Source of the DNA: Eutrema japonicum | Lineage: Eukaryota > Streptophyta > Magnoliopsida > Brassicales > Brassicaceae | Direction of reading: 5' to 3' | Length of the DNA stretch: 64,000 nt | NCBI GenBank assembly: GCA_030161315.1 | Contig: BSQW01000011.1 | Location: 40,501,680-40,565,679 of the forward strand | Shown: piece after piece, positions 10,325 through 22,211 of the stretch | How positions within the stretch are numbered: position 1 is the first letter of the stretch | How the letters are laid out: each line of letters opens with the position of its first letter | Translations under genes and position numbers: made by a program | The notes under the pieces: generated by a model | What the model saw: the letters and a program-made list of their open reading frames with translations, nothing else | Database searches by the model: none | Told to the model about the DNA's origin: nothing

Positions 10325-11830
10325 CTACCAAGGTCTACCAAGAAGAAGATGGCCAGCTTGCATAGGAACAACATCACACACAACTTCATCCGAGTACTTG
10401 CCCACATTGAATGGTACAAGCACTTGGTCCGTGACGCGTAATTCAGCCTTATCGTTCAACCATCTTAGCTTATATGGGTGAGGATGTTTAGCACGTTCTA
10501 GACAGAGCTTAGTGACCATGTAGTCACTTGCTACATTGGTACACGACCCTCCATCAATTACCAAGTTACATACCTTGCCTCGGATGGAAAATCTTGTATG
10601 AAAGATGTTGTCTCTTTGGGCTGTCTCGTCGGGATGAACCGTGAGGTTCAAGGCTCGTCTTATGACCAGAGACCCACCATATTCAGCCTCACAATCTACT
10701 TCTTCAGTGGCTGCTTCGGTCATTTGCACATCGGCCTCATCTTGAGACTCGTACTCACCCGAATCCAACATGATCATAACTCGGGGATTTGGACATTCTC
10801 TAGCCATGTGTCCTCTTCCCTTGCACTTAAAACATGTTATGTCACGAGTTCTAGAAGTACTTGGGTTAGAAAACTTACCTTGATTAGGTTCAGAGGCCTT
10901 ATAAGTGAACCTAGGGTCGATTTCGACCGACTTGCCCTTCTCCGCGGCCTTAGATGGGAAGCTGGTTGGAGTTTGGGTCTTGGCTCGGTTCTGGTCCCAT
11001 GTTTGGTTACTCCATGTCCATCCAGTAGCATAGGACTTCTTCTTCAAGTGTTGTTCAGCTTGAATGGCATGGTGTAGGATGTCCTTCAAGTCGTGGTATG
11101 GAAGCTTCTCCACTTTGTGACTTAGTCGTTCGTTGAGTCCGTCTAGGAACTGAGCCATGAGTGTCTCGGTGTCTTCCTCCAGCTCCAAACGATTTCTAAG
11201 ATGTTCAAACTCTTCAAAGTATTCTTCCACGCTCCTGGTTCCTTGGGATAATTTTCGGAACCTCTTTTGAAGATCTCGATGATAATAGCTCGGAACATAT
11301 CGCTTCTTCATGAGCTGTCTCATCTCTCGCCAAGTGCTGACCTGAGGTGATTGGCTCCTTCTTCTGTCAGCTACCTCACGATCCCACCATGAGAGAGCAT
11401 GGTCAGTGAGTTGAGCAACGGCCAAAGCCAGCCTTCTTTGCTCGTTGTAGTCGTAGTACACGAAGATATGCTCCATGCGTTGCTCCCACTCCAAATACGC
11501 CTCGGGATCGACTCTTCCAGCGAACGTAGGTGCCTTAAGCTTCATGTCCTGGGAATGTTGGTGCCTTGGGAAGTCACCTTTGGTCTCCTCAAAAATGTCT
11601 TGTCTCGGTCCTCGTCTCTTTACTCGCGGCTGTTGCTCTATCGGAACATCGTCCGGATCTTCGCCTAGATTGTTGTCTCGTCGGTTTGCTCTTGGTAGAG
11701 GATTGTTGTTGGCTTGAGGCTGCTCCCTCTGGTCTAGCCTTTGGACTACGCTCTGGAGCTGTTGTTGCATAGCCATGATTGCTTGCACGAGAATGGCATT
11801 AGGATCATGCGGTACAGCATTGTTTTCCAT
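10325..11830 (-). CDS. Element C Gag and protease
   Basis: This 501-codon frame starts at the ATG at 11830, 25 bases downstream of the primer site. A short coiled-coil-like N-terminus (IMAMQQQLQSVVQRLDQR) is followed by the gag domain (WEQRMEHIFVYYDYNEQRR through RLSHKVEKLPYHDLKDI). A CCHC zinc knuckle CFKCKGRGHMAREC lies at about residue 340. An aspartic protease has its active site at VIDGGSCTNVAS and ends at HLLLGRPW. The terminal TAG (10325-10327) sits where the conserved protease C-terminus should continue, and the frame is open beyond it. It is probably a nonsense mutation, although a readthrough stop is not excluded. Confidence 0.92.
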   Translation of the reverse strand: MENNAVPHDPNAILVQAIMAMQQQLQSVVQRLDQREQPQANNNPLPRANRRDNNLGEDPDDVPIEQQPRVKRRGPRQDIFEETKGDFPRHQHSQDMKLKAPTFAGRVDPEAYLEWEQRMEHIFVYYDYNEQRRLALAVAQLTDHALSWWDREVADRRRSQSPQVSTWREMRQLMKKRYVPSYYHRDLQKRFRKLSQGTRSVEEYFEEFEHLRNRLELEEDTETLMAQFLDGLNERLSHKVEKLPYHDLKDILHHAIQAEQHLKKKSYATGWTWSNQTWDQNRAKTQTPTSFPSKAAEKGKSVEIDPRFTYKASEPNQGKFSNPSTSRTRDITCFKCKGRGHMARECPNPRVMIMLDSGEYESQDEADVQMTEAATEEVDCEAEYGGSLVIRRALNLTVHPDETAQRDNIFHTRFSIRGKVCNLVIDGGSCTNVASDYMVTKLCLERAKHPHPYKLRWLNDKAELRVTDQVLVPFNVGKYSDEVVCDVVPMQAGHLLLGRPW

Positions 11831-11854
11831 TGTTTCTTAGATTCAGGAGCTTTT

Positions 11855-11869
11855 GAAGCTCTGATACCA
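11855..11869 (-). other. Primer-binding site (initiator tRNA-Met), element C
   Basis: The minus strand reads TGGTATCAGAGCTTC, three bases from the 5' LTR border at 11873. Confidence 0.92.
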
Positions 11870-11872
11870 AAA

Positions 11873-12873
11873 TGATATGTGCTCAAGTGTTGAAGAAGCT
11901 GGACTAAGGTCTCTCTCTTCTGTCAACGGGATAAGAGGGAGGTTGCTGGTGGGGCGATGAGAACCACAAGAGAGGCGAAAGTCTCTTGATACTTCAAGGG
12001 GGTTCCCTAAGGATCGGACTCACTCACGATCTAAAGAGAGAAGACGTTTTTGTGAAGAACAAAAACTCGAAAATAACCAAGGAAATTCTTATTGTCTGCG
12101 TGCCTGAGAAAGACAAAGCCCTAGGGTTTTTAAAGCAAGCTCACGCCCCAAAGAAAAAGAAATAAACCGAAAAAGAAAAAACAAGACGGGTCCTTAACAA
12201 TTTAGGCCCGTTTACAAAATAATTAAAAGACTAAGAGATATAGAAGTGAGGCCTCGTGTAGCTGGTCTTCATGGGCTTACAGAGAGTCATTAATTAGGCC
12301 AATAATGTTGCAAGTCATTTGGCCTCGGTAAAAACCCATCTTCGCAAAACCCAGTGGGATAAACACGAAGGTTGGGAAAAGAGCGCCAAACGACTTACAA
12401 ACCCAACTAGTGACCTTCCTTGGGCCTAAGTCATCTCTGGTGAAGTGAAATCGACCATAGATAAGTGGACCACGAGCATGGGCTTGATGAGTGGCCACTT
12501 AGTATTATCGGCCAGCAAAGGATCCAGCCGATATGTCTTCAGTGTTTGGACGTTCTGGTCCGAATGGTAAGGATTCTTGGGCTGATCTTTAGTGTTCTGG
12601 AAATTAGACTCAAAGAGCTTCAAATCCATATGTGGATCCCCTTCTGGATCGTCCGGGATCATGAGTGGATCCTGCTTCAAAGTATCGGCCCAATAACTGC
12701 TCGCAAATGGGCTTAGCGGACTAGTGTCCGTCTTGAAGAAACCTTCTTGTCTGAGCTGGTCCATGAACATGTTGAACTTCTTTTCCATGTCCCTGCTCCT
12801 GGTTCTAGTCACTGGTCCACTTGGTACTAGTGGTGCTTGTATGACTTGGGTCGTTGACTCGATGTCCTCATCA
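11873..12873 (-). repeat. 5' LTR of element C
   Basis: This 1001-bp LTR pairs with 6421-7421. Its right end GTCCTCATCA is followed directly by the TTATC target duplication. The open frame at 12426-12812 is the LTR-encoded Pol C-terminus seen without its upstream part and is not a separate gene. Confidence 0.95.
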
Positions 12874-14035
12874 TTATCGGACCAATCCCGTGGAGAAAAA
12901 GGAGTTGCAAAGGTAAGTTGGCGAGCTCATGGATAAGGGACATATCCGAGAGAGCATGAGCCCGTGCGCGGTACCAGTTCTGCTTGTGCCAAAAAAAGAC
13001 GGTACTTGGCGCATGTGTGTTGATTGCCAAGTAATCAACAACATCACGGTAAAGTATCACCACCCTATCCCTCGCTTAGATTACATGCTAGACGAATTGC
13101 ATGGTTCATGTGTGTTTTCTAAGATAGATCTTAAGAGCGGTTACCACCAAATTCGTATGAAGGAAGGTGATGAGTGGAAAACGGCATTCAAAACTCAAGC
13201 ATGGTTTGTATGAATGGCTTGTGATGCCTTTTGGGTTAACCAAACGCGCCTAGTACTTTCATGAGATTAATGATTCATGTCTTAAGAGCATTCATAGGCA
13301 TTTTTGTGGTTATTTACTTTGATGACATCTTAGTTTTTAGCAAAAACCTAGATGATCATATAGGGCATTTGAAATCTGTGCTAGAAGTCCTTAGGGAAGA
13401 ACAACTTTTTGCCAACTTGAAGAAATGCACGTTTTGCACAGATAGTCTTGTTTTTCTAGGCTTTGTTTTAAGTGCACATGGCATTAAGGTTGACGAGGAG
13501 AAGGTAAAGATAATCCGTGAATGGCCTAGTCCAAAGACGGTTGGCGAAGTCCGGAGCTTCCATGGCCTTGCCGGCTTCTATCGGCGATTTGTGAAGGACT
13601 TTAGCACCATAGCCGCCCCACTCACCGAAGTGATCAACAAGGATGTCGGATTTAAATAGGCTGAAGCACAAGAGGCGGCATTCCAATCCTTAAAAGAGAA
13701 GCTTACTAATGCACCTCTTTTAGCTTTGCCTAACTTTCTTAAAACGTTTGAAATCGAGTGCGATGCTTCTGGTGTAGGTATTGGAGCTGTTTTGATGCAA
13801 GACAAGAGACCCATTGCCTTTTTCAGTGAGAAGCTTCGAGGAGCTACGCTAAATTACCGGACTTACGACAAGGAGCTTTACGCTTTGGTCCGGGCTTTGC
13901 AAACATGGCAGCACTACTTATGGCCGAAAGAGTTCGTGATTCACACCGACCATGAGTCACTCAAGCATTTGAAAGGACAACAGAAACTCAACAAGAGGCA
14001 TGCTCGGTGGGTTGAGTTCATAGAAACATTCCGTT
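12874..14035 (+). pseudogene. Element B pol, reverse transcriptase and RNase H
   Basis: The frame continues from 6374-6420 after the element C insertion. It shows the RT start (MDKGHIRESMSPCAVPVL), FSKIDLKSGYHQ, an intact YFDDILVFS box, and RNase H (EIECDASGVGIGAVL, HTDHESLKHLKG). Damage includes a stop at about 12930, a frameshift near 13200 and a TAG at 13657 replacing a conserved tryptophan. The sequence is cut at 14035 by CACTA-1 just before the connection to integrase. It is the same family as element G at 27461-29360. Confidence 0.9.
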
Positions 14036-14065
14036 CACTACAAGAAAAAACAGTTTTTGTGACTA
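14036..14065 (+). repeat. Left terminal inverted repeat of CACTA-1
   Basis: It starts CACTACAAGAAAAAACAG and is inverted at 24497-24526 with one mismatch. Sub-terminal GTGACTA/TGCGACTA words follow immediately. Confidence 0.93.
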
Positions 14066-14416
14066 CCATTTGCGACTATTTTTTTAGTCACAAAAAGAGG
14101 GACAGTATTGTGACTAAGTTGCGACTACCCATAAAGCAGATGCACAATAGTCCCAAATTACAGACTAAAAAAATTAGTTAGAAAAGAGTCGCTTATTTGC
14201 AACTGTTTAAGGACTTGCAAAAGTAGTCCCAAATTTGTGACTTGTTTGCTTCGGTTTAGCAACTCCACTCGATTTTTTTAAAATAAACATCAAATAATAT
14301 ACAAAAAATTCTAAACCCTAAATTCTACACCCTAAACCATCAAATAATATACAAAAACATCAAATAAATAAACATCAAATGATATACAAAAAAAAATCAA
14401 TGCTTACAATTTTTTT

Positions 14417-14430
14417 AAATATTATAATTT
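14417..14430. repeat. Target-site duplication of the LINE (left)
   Basis: AAATATTATAATTT here is repeated at 22198-22211. It lies next to the oligo-T run that is the LINE poly-A tail on the minus strand, as expected for target-primed reverse transcription. Confidence 0.85.
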
Positions 14431-14454
14431 TTTTTTTGTCAACAGCCTAAATAC

Positions 14455-17400
14455 CTATTCCGATTCAGTGAACCAAATCGGGGGTATCGAGTTTACGTAA
14501 GTGAAATCTAATGGGTAGACGCGAGCACCTCGTGCTAACTTGTCTGCCACTGTGTTGTTTGCGCGTGGGATATGTGTGATGGAGGAAAAAGTGAAAACCT
14601 CCTTACTCCTCTTGAAATCCTCCAAATGAAGTGTAAACGCCGGCCACTCCTTGGGTGTAGACACCATCTTCACCAACTCTGAGCAGTCCGTTGCAAAGGC
14701 AATCGTCGTCTTGTGATTTGCAATCATGTAATGCATCGCCAGATGAGCGCTTCCAATTCTACGTGCAGCGGGGATAAACTTCTTCGCAGATTACGGGACC
14801 CCATAATTACTCCTTCGAATCCCTCCAGAAAGCAGAACCATCCTAGACCAGAATAGTTATCCGTTTCCTTCCACGAACCATCAATATAGCATGTCATTCC
14901 ATTATTTTCATCTTGTTGACCCGTATTATGATCGATTTGTTGGGAAGTTATGTCTCGTTCGCTATACTGCGCTGTTTCCAAAGTTATAGCTTCTGTTTCC
15001 GCTATCCACAAAATCTCTTTTGGATTTCTATCCACATTTGAGAACACCTTGTCGTTCCTTGCTTTCCAGATATTCCACACAATCCAAGGAAACATTGTAT
15101 TCCTTTCCTCTTTTGGGAGTCTCCAAAAGAGGTGATCAAAATTGGAGAAAACCGATGTCATCGGAAAAACTCCCGGGGCCGATGGAAAATGAGATAGTGC
15201 CCATGTTTGTAGCGCTGGTGGGCATTCAAACAGAACATGGTTAATCATTTTCCCTTCCACTTCACACCGAGGACATTGTGTATCACAATTTATTCCTCGA
15301 GCGCGTAAATTTGTTGATACCGAGAGACATCCCGAAATGGTTTGCCAAATGAAATGTCGCAATTTCGGTGGGCATGTTAATTTCCATGTATGTGCTTGTA
15401 ATTTCTTTATATCCGGACCGTAGAAGTAATTTCCGCCATTGTCTGGGTTTTGTTGTTCAATCTGGTATCCCGACTTTACCGTATATTTTCCTGTTTTTTG
15501 TATAGTGCCAACTAAGAGTGTCTGGTCGATATGTGCTGCTAATGAGTATACCGCGAATAATTGCCACATCGGCCGGGTCGATAATTACATTTATCAACTC
15601 CCAATTCCAAGTTTGTGTCGCTGGATCAACCAAATGATTGACCCTAAGATTGGGGTAATAATTATACCCCTTACATGTTGCTGATCTCGGGGGAGAAGAT
15701 GATATCCAAGGATCATTCCATACTGAGATGGAGCCACCTGAACCAACTCTTTTAATGAGCCCTTTTGTAACCAGAGGTCTAGCTGAAATAATGCTCCTCC
15801 ACCCAAAGGATGGGGAGTATGATCTTATTGGATCTAATGGGTCTGTGTTCCGAAAGTAACGACCCTTAAAAACTTGAGCATATAACGAATCCAGTTTTTC
15901 CATTAACCGCCATAGCTGTTTTGCCAGCAGTGCCGTGTTAAATTCGTCTATTGTTCGGAAACCAATTCCGCCATTTGATTTGCTCCGACACATCTTCTTC
16001 CACGCTATCCAATGCATCCCTTTTTATGTCCGTCGGAACTCCACCATAAACGCGCTGCCGCACTAGTTAATTTTAAGGTAATAGACTTGGGTAGTCGAAA
16101 GCATTACATAACGAAAGTCGGCATAGCCGATGCTACCGATTTAAGTAGAACCTCTTTACCCCCTTTGGTTACTAGCCTAGATGTCCATCCATTAACTCTG
16201 TCATTATGTCTTTCGACGACGAAATTAAAAATCTTGCTCTTTGCCCCTCCGAGACTTTCCGGGAGGCCCAGATAAGTACCCATCCCTCCCATATTTTGGA
16301 TTCCTGACAATTGTTTTATCTCGTCCTGTACCGCATCTTGTACTGTATGTCCGAAAATTAAGGAAGATTTTGAGTAATTAATTTGTTGCCCTGAGACCGA
16401 CTCGTACTGTTTAAGTATATGTAATATGGTGTGACACTCCTGTACCGTAGCCTTGCAGAAGAACAGACTATCATCCGCAAAGAGTAAATGTGAGACTGTT
16501 GGGCCTGCCCTCGCCACTTTCAACCCCGTAAGTGATTTCTCTCTCTTTGCTCTCCGTATATTGGCTATCAAGACCTCCGTACAAAGTATAAATAAATAGG
16601 GTGATAATGGGTCGCCTTGCCGCAGCCCTCTGAATGGCGTTATTTGCCCTTTGGGGATACCATTAATAAGTACCTTATATTGTACCGATTGGATGCACCA
16701 CATCATCCATGAAATCCACTTTTCCGCAAAACCAAATTTCCTCAAAAGGTGTTCAATATATGGCCATTCTACCCGGTCATATTCTTTGCTCGTATCCGTC
16801 TTAATTGCCATAAACTTATTTTTGCAGGATTTATTGGTACGTAGACCGTGAAACATCTCATGTGCAATCAAAATGTTATCAGGGATCAGTCTCCCTGATA
16901 CAAAGGCTGATTGGGTCTCTGAAATCAGGTCCGGTAGCAATCTCTTTAACCTCTGACATAAAACCTTTGAAATGATCTTATAGCCCACATTACACAGACT
17001 TATAGGTCGTAATTCCGTCATACGAGTGGGCCGTCCTGTCTTCGGGATTAGGCAAATATTAGTCATGTTCAGCTGTTGATCAAAAAAACATGTTTCCAGA
17101 AAACCGTTAACGAGTCCTACTACATCTGTCTTTATAATTTTCCATGATCGCTGGAAGAATAAAGCCGTCATTCCGTCCGGGCCCGGAGCCTTTTCTGGGT
17201 GCATCATGAAAAGGGCACTGCGAACTTCCTCTTCCGTGGCCATTGCCGTAAGCATCTCATTGTTCTGTTCCGAAACTAAAGCCGAAATATCCCTGAGAGC
17301 ATTCTCAAAATCCGTCGGGAAAGTTGATGTAAATAACTCCTCGAAATAGTTAATCGCCACTTGTTCCACTTCTTTATCCGAGGTAACCCAAGATCCAGAT

Positions 17401-18515
17401 GCATTATGTAGTCCAGTATTCCGATTTCGCGCTCGTCTTTGCTTAACTTGTGCATGATAGAACTTTGTATTTCTGTCCCCCATCGTTGCCCATAATGTGC
17501 GACTTTTCTGTTGCCAAAATAACTCGTCTAAATAAGCCTCTTTCAGTTTCCTCGTAATATCCATTAATTCCTCGGGTGTATTATTAGCATCATTCTGGAC
17601 CTCCTCTAAAGCTTGTTGTAAATCTCTAATTTTCTCTTTTCCGTATGGTAAATTAATTTTCCGCCATTTTGATATTTCTCTCCGGCAATTCGTTATTTTT
17701 CTATAAATGAGGATCCGTTGCCACCTGTGTTAATTTTCCAGCCCTTTAAAATTGTGTCCATAAGGCCGTCTCGTCCAATCCACTGTTTATCAAACCGGAA
17801 CTGACCCCGTTTCCGCGGTATTTTATCCTCAATGGTGGCAACAATTGGCCTATGGTCCGACCCGATCATTGCCAAGTATTTGACATATGAATGGGAAAAA
17901 ATTTCATGCCAATCCTCATTAGCTAAGGCCCTATCCAGACGGCACCGATCAATTTTCGAATTCCGTCTTCCCCTCCAGAACAAGGTATTTCCAAGACACT
18001 GAAATTCCAGAAAACTGCAATGTTGAATCATAAGATGAAGGACATAAAGGAGGATGCAGGTCGTAAATTTCCTCCTTGTTTTTCATTATTTCCCGTAATT
18101 TCGTTTAAGTCGCCAATTATAAACGAAGGGGCGTCTCGTGTTGTGCTTGTTCGGGTTAACCGTTCCCCACTTGATCTCGATTTTTCGGTACCGGATCACC
18201 GTAAATAAACAACAAGAAAACTTTTTTTCCTTGAATAGTCGCCTCAATATCAATTATTCGTTTACTTGAAAATAAAATAATAACCTCCAATGAATCATCA
18301 TAATATAAAGTGAGTCCACCACTCGCACCGCACGGTTCGACCATGTGTAATTTATTATAACCAAAATGAGACTGAAATTTTTGCATAAAAGATAAATCTT
18401 GCTTAGTTTCTGAAAGGAATAAAAATTCTGGCTTATGTTTTTTCCAAACCTCCCACAAATAACCTATTGTGTACCGATTTCCGAGTCCCTGACAATTCCA
18501 ACTCATAATCCGCAT
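14455..18515 (-). pseudogene. LINE ORF2: endonuclease, reverse transcriptase and RNase H
   Basis: It starts at the ATG at 18515 with MRIMSWNCQGLG, the standard beginning of plant L1 endonuclease. Endonuclease marks follow: FLSETKQ and GSDHRPIVA at about 17850. The RT (minus strand 17564-16104) has APGPDGM, PISLCNVGYKIISK, GLRQGDPLSPYLF and the catalytic FADDS. In the first catalytic motif the usual acidic and surrounding residues are altered (KTDTSKEYDRVEW). A zf-RVT segment lies at about 15440-15200 and a plant-type RNase H (CYIDGSWKE, ADKLARGA) ends at 14455. Breaks occur at about 18156, 17693, 16104, 15457 and 14730, so several functions are lost. Confidence 0.9.
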
Positions 18516-18636
18516 AAATAAAACTAATTTGGTATTGCGAAATTGGTCTTTGGGTTTGATGAAACCTTCATAACCATCACCTTTGCCTCCCCTGGGGGTG
18601 ACAAAAGGTCTCCCTCCTCCTCCGCATTGACACATT

Positions 18637-19634
18637 CTCTAAAATTCCAATTACACCGTAAAATACATGAGATATTATGGGTAAAATAGGACCGTTTCCC
18701 TTGTATCTTTTATAATATACCATATGTCTGTCTCATTGCAAGTATTAAAGAAAACCTGACATTATTATTATAAGAGGGGCCGAAACCACCATACAAAGAA
18801 TACGCAATAACTTGTCTGGATTTATCAAATCCAACAAACCCTGATAAACAAATAGAAAAAGTGAACCATTGATTAGCCTTGGGCGAAAAACCCGAACCAC
18901 TCATCGGTTTTGGGGCGCCCGTTAAAACCCCAAAACGACAATATTTACCGTTGCTGTCGTCCTTTTGTTTTCCGAAACATTTGACCATCTAAAAGACGGA
19001 TGGCATCTTTAGAACCTACCAGATCCACCCATCTCCACTTCTGTCGGTGTCCAGAAATAGTGGGGAAAAACCCGTCAAACATTAACACCATGACTTGCCA
19101 ACCTTGTCTCCGATATTCCGCTAATATTTTTAAAATCAAACCTTGCTTTTTCTTTATTTTCGAGAACCCAATCTCGAAAACAATAACTGAAACTGCCTCA
19201 TGATCGACACCTACTAACTCGCAGGTAGTATAATAGAAAGCCGATAAATGACTACTCCTTCTCAAACACTCGTTAACGCCTATCTCCATACTCAGCCCAT
19301 AGTAGCCTATTAGTAAACCCAAGTATTTTCCTTTGTGGAGTCCCATCCACCAAAATTGATCAAATGACCAAAAGAAATGAATTATTATTATATAATAAGG
19401 CAAGTCCGCCATTTAAATTCCACGGTACAACCATGTCCAAATTATTAAAACCCAGCAAAGGCTGGTAAAAGATACAAGAAAGAAACAGATTTTGTTTTGC
19501 CCGAAAAATTAAAATTGGTCCAAGCTCTCGAGAGTGACTTGTTGACCTCTTATTCTCCAAAGCACGATACCACCAATACCCAAACCTCATTCATGTGTCT
19601 CCGATTTTGAAGTCTCTGTTTCAGGTCCTGATTT
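18637..19634 (-). other. LINE inter-ORF segment with a second endonuclease-like remnant
   Basis: About 1 kb separates ORF1 from ORF2, long for plant L1 elements. On the minus strand 19590-19360 contains NLDMVVPWNLNGGLALLYNN, resembling the endonuclease stretch of ORF2 (HMVEPCGASGGLTLYYDD). The rest has fragmentary frames (for example 19412-18945 and 18988-18710) that I do not recognise. It may be a decayed duplication of the ORF2 start or an older LINE piece. Confidence 0.5.
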
Positions 19635-21391
19635 TTATGTAATCTTACCTTCGGCCCGAGTAGCGTCCCCGAAACGTCCTAAGTGCTTTGGGATCAACCT
19701 TTTTCGTGGGGATACAATACCTTGTACGATCCTCTTCTTTGACCCTGCACTAATCAGTTTATTCTTCATCTTAGAAACCTTATTTCGGTTACCATTCGTA
19801 ATCCCCTCCTTCATCTCCTTATCCATATTCACCGTCACAACCTCCCTCTCTATCCCCAATGCATTATCCACCCCCTCTGCTCCCAACATCACAACCCCTT
19901 CATGCCTATTATCCGCTATCTCCCCTAAGTCCATAGTATCCTCAGGCAAAATAACACCAAGATTATCATCAACCAGAATATCAAAAATTCCCTCATCATC
20001 AACCAGATAATCATCAACCAGATTACCATCAACCATATTATCCAGAATTCCCTCATCATCGTTTCCATGTTCCCTTACCTCCTCTACCTCAATCGAAGTA
20101 TCTATGATCAAATCATCTACCATTGCTAGTACACTAGAGGAATTTTCCGGTAATATAATGTTTTCAGAAACCTGACCTTTAGAACTCTCCACCGCTAGAG
20201 GATCCTTTGTATCATTCTTAAAAAGAAGACCCCTACGGATAACCTTTCCCGTGACCGGTGATGTCTCCCCAATGGGCTCTGAGACTGCATGTGTTCTTGG
20301 GATCTGATTTTTCCCCGCTTTGCTGCCATGGGACAGGTCTAGCATCCTCCTGTCGTGATCCGATAGACAATTTCCCACACCTGAATTCCTCAATTTATTC
20401 AGCCCCGAGGTTGACATGGCGTACCTTTTACTCCCCTCCTTTGGTGGTAACCAACTCGAGGAAGAAATGGAGTTTGATTCCCTGTCTCTGTACCTTCTAT
20501 CCTCCTTCCAAGTACCCAATCGATGCTCTTTTCCCATATGGTTACTGGCCCCCGCAGTTCTGGTATCTTGAACCTTGCCTTTGCCCTTATCCTGTCCCAA
20601 AAGGGTTCTCCTAGTAAAATCAGAGAGTTGTTGAACCTGATTACCGTCCAGGTCATGGGTTGCCACAGCTTTGTAGCTAACAGCATGCAGCCCTTGTTTT
20701 GACACCTCCGAAATGTTTTCAAAGCCCTCTATCCGTCCTACACTCGAGTGCATAAGGACTGATCGTGACATAGACTGAAACAACTCCGGCAATACCCGAA
20801 CAGCCTCTCATACCGCAGCGTGATAGTAGTCTCTTCACCGCCATGAAACTCGACCGATGTTTCAAAACACAGAGGTTTAAAACCGTCCAGAACCACTTGC
20901 ACTCTGCCAATATCGAGATCCACCTCCTTAACATCACCTAGAGCTTCACCAATACTACGGAACGTCTGGTCAGCCCAATAATGTAGGGGGACACCCATGA
21001 CCAGAATCCAAAACCTGATGGCGGACGGATACTTTCAATCCACAACCGGCTCCCATCGCACCAGTGATACCATCCAATAGTCGAAATAAAATGGCTCCAT
21101 CTTTAGTATCTCCGCGATGTCCTCTTCTCTGTCAAAATTAAATTGGAACCGGCCCATTCCCAAATCCGCCGCAGCTACACGCTCCTCTACGTTCAGGATT
21201 CGAGGAAGCATGTGAAGCAATACCTTCATATCCTGCTTCTTTGAGTTCATACACCTCCCAATAAGAGTTTTTGAGTACCCCGCAATGAGTTCCATGTTGT
21301 CAAAATGGGGCACCCGAATCTTCAATCTCTTCAAGCTTGATTCCATCTTCATCTCTGAACCGTCACGCTTGACCAGATGGCTTTGAGACAT
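19635..21391 (-). pseudogene. LINE ORF1: zinc-knuckle nucleic-acid-binding protein
   Basis: It starts at the ATG at 21391 (MSQSHLVKRDG). The N-terminal half resembles the DUF4283 domain of plant LINE ORF1 proteins (MGRFQFNFDREEDIAEIL, then WILVMGVPLHYW). A zinc knuckle follows (CRSCFSLCHDQSLC). The C-terminal half is long, acidic and low in complexity, with DD/VDD repeats (about 20000-20100) and a basic tail. A TGA at 21035 and a frameshift near 20740 break it. The protein would coat LINE RNA. The open frame extending upstream to 22069 is 5' UTR, judged by the lack of family similarity. Confidence 0.82.
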
Positions 21392-22197
21392 TTTTTGGGA
21401 GATGAAAAGACCAAGGTCCGTGAAAAAGACAGAGGCAATGATAGGGGATGAAGAGTGTGATTTGTTGTCGAGTCTCTTTGGTCCCCTTATATACCGTAAG
21501 ACCTTGCTGATCTGCTGAGAAATACTTGCCCTCTGTGCCTGAGATTCCCCAAAAGATCGTATCCTAAAATTAACTGGAAAAATCCGATATTGAGACCTTG
21601 TATCTTCCCCGAGATATCCTGCGATTGAATTGAGAAAGATTTCTGCCACAATCAACGCCTCAAAAGCAAGGAGAGATTTCTTATGCTTCTCCAACACCTC
21701 CAATCTCTCCGATGAAAGTGCGATCCCCTCAATCCCAGCCCAAGATTGTCGATTTGAAATCTCGTGGGATCCCCCTCGATGGCAAAACTGTGTTGCGATT
21801 ATGAAAATTAGTTCGGATATATCAGCCTGTGATATCAATCCCCGCGCAACCCGGGATTTGATTGTTCGAAGCCGCCAATCCCGCAAATCCGCCATAGAAA
21901 TCCGAATCCTATCTCCCATCCCAGAACTGTTAATCTGAGACTTCCCGATCCAAGATTGACCGAATCCACAGACCCGTGAAGTGAGCCGAATCCGAGCCAA
22001 CCCAAAACTGAAACCATGAGCTATCTCCGTAAGAAAAGACCCAACATCCGCGTAACCAAGCATAGACATCCGAAGATAAATCGATGACCACGACCGCCGT
22101 GAAGAGCAGTCAGGACCAGCAGGAAACCAAAGCCATCCTCAAAAACCTTGACTCGCCGCCGCCGTCGTCAGAGAGAATCTAGGGCGAATCATCTTTC

Positions 22198-22211
22198 AAA
22201 TATTATAATTT
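22198..22211. repeat. Target-site duplication of the LINE (right)
   Basis: AAATATTATAATTT, identical to 14417-14430, marks the 5' end of the LINE at 22197. Confidence 0.85.

Larger units (their letters stand above)
6421..12873 (-). mobile_element. Element C: near-intact Ty3/gypsy chromovirus, CRM-like
   Basis: This is a complete 6453-bp LTR retrotransposon. It has two 1001-bp LTRs (6421-7421 and 11873-12873), a tRNA-Met primer site, a polypurine tract and one gag-pol frame. A perfect 5-bp target duplication TTATC flanks it (6416-6420 and 12874-12878). Removing the element rejoins the tyrosine and arginine codons of element B pol, which proves the borders. The LTRs differ at about 13 positions by eye, suggesting a recent insertion. 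The RT and integrase place it among chromoviruses. Assignment to the CRM (centromeric) lineage rests on the pol frame ending inside the LTR and is less certain. Confidence 0.95.
14431..22197 (-). mobile_element. Full-length L1-type LINE retrotransposon nested in CACTA-1
   Basis: This is a 7.8-kb non-LTR element in minus orientation. It carries ORF1 (zinc-knuckle RNA-binding protein), ORF2 (endonuclease, reverse transcriptase, zf-RVT and RNase H) and a short A tail at 14431-14437. It is bordered by a 14-bp target duplication. Its 5' end at 22197 meets the duplication directly, so it is not 5'-truncated. Both ORFs carry several stops or frameshifts, so it is inactive. Confidence 0.92.
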
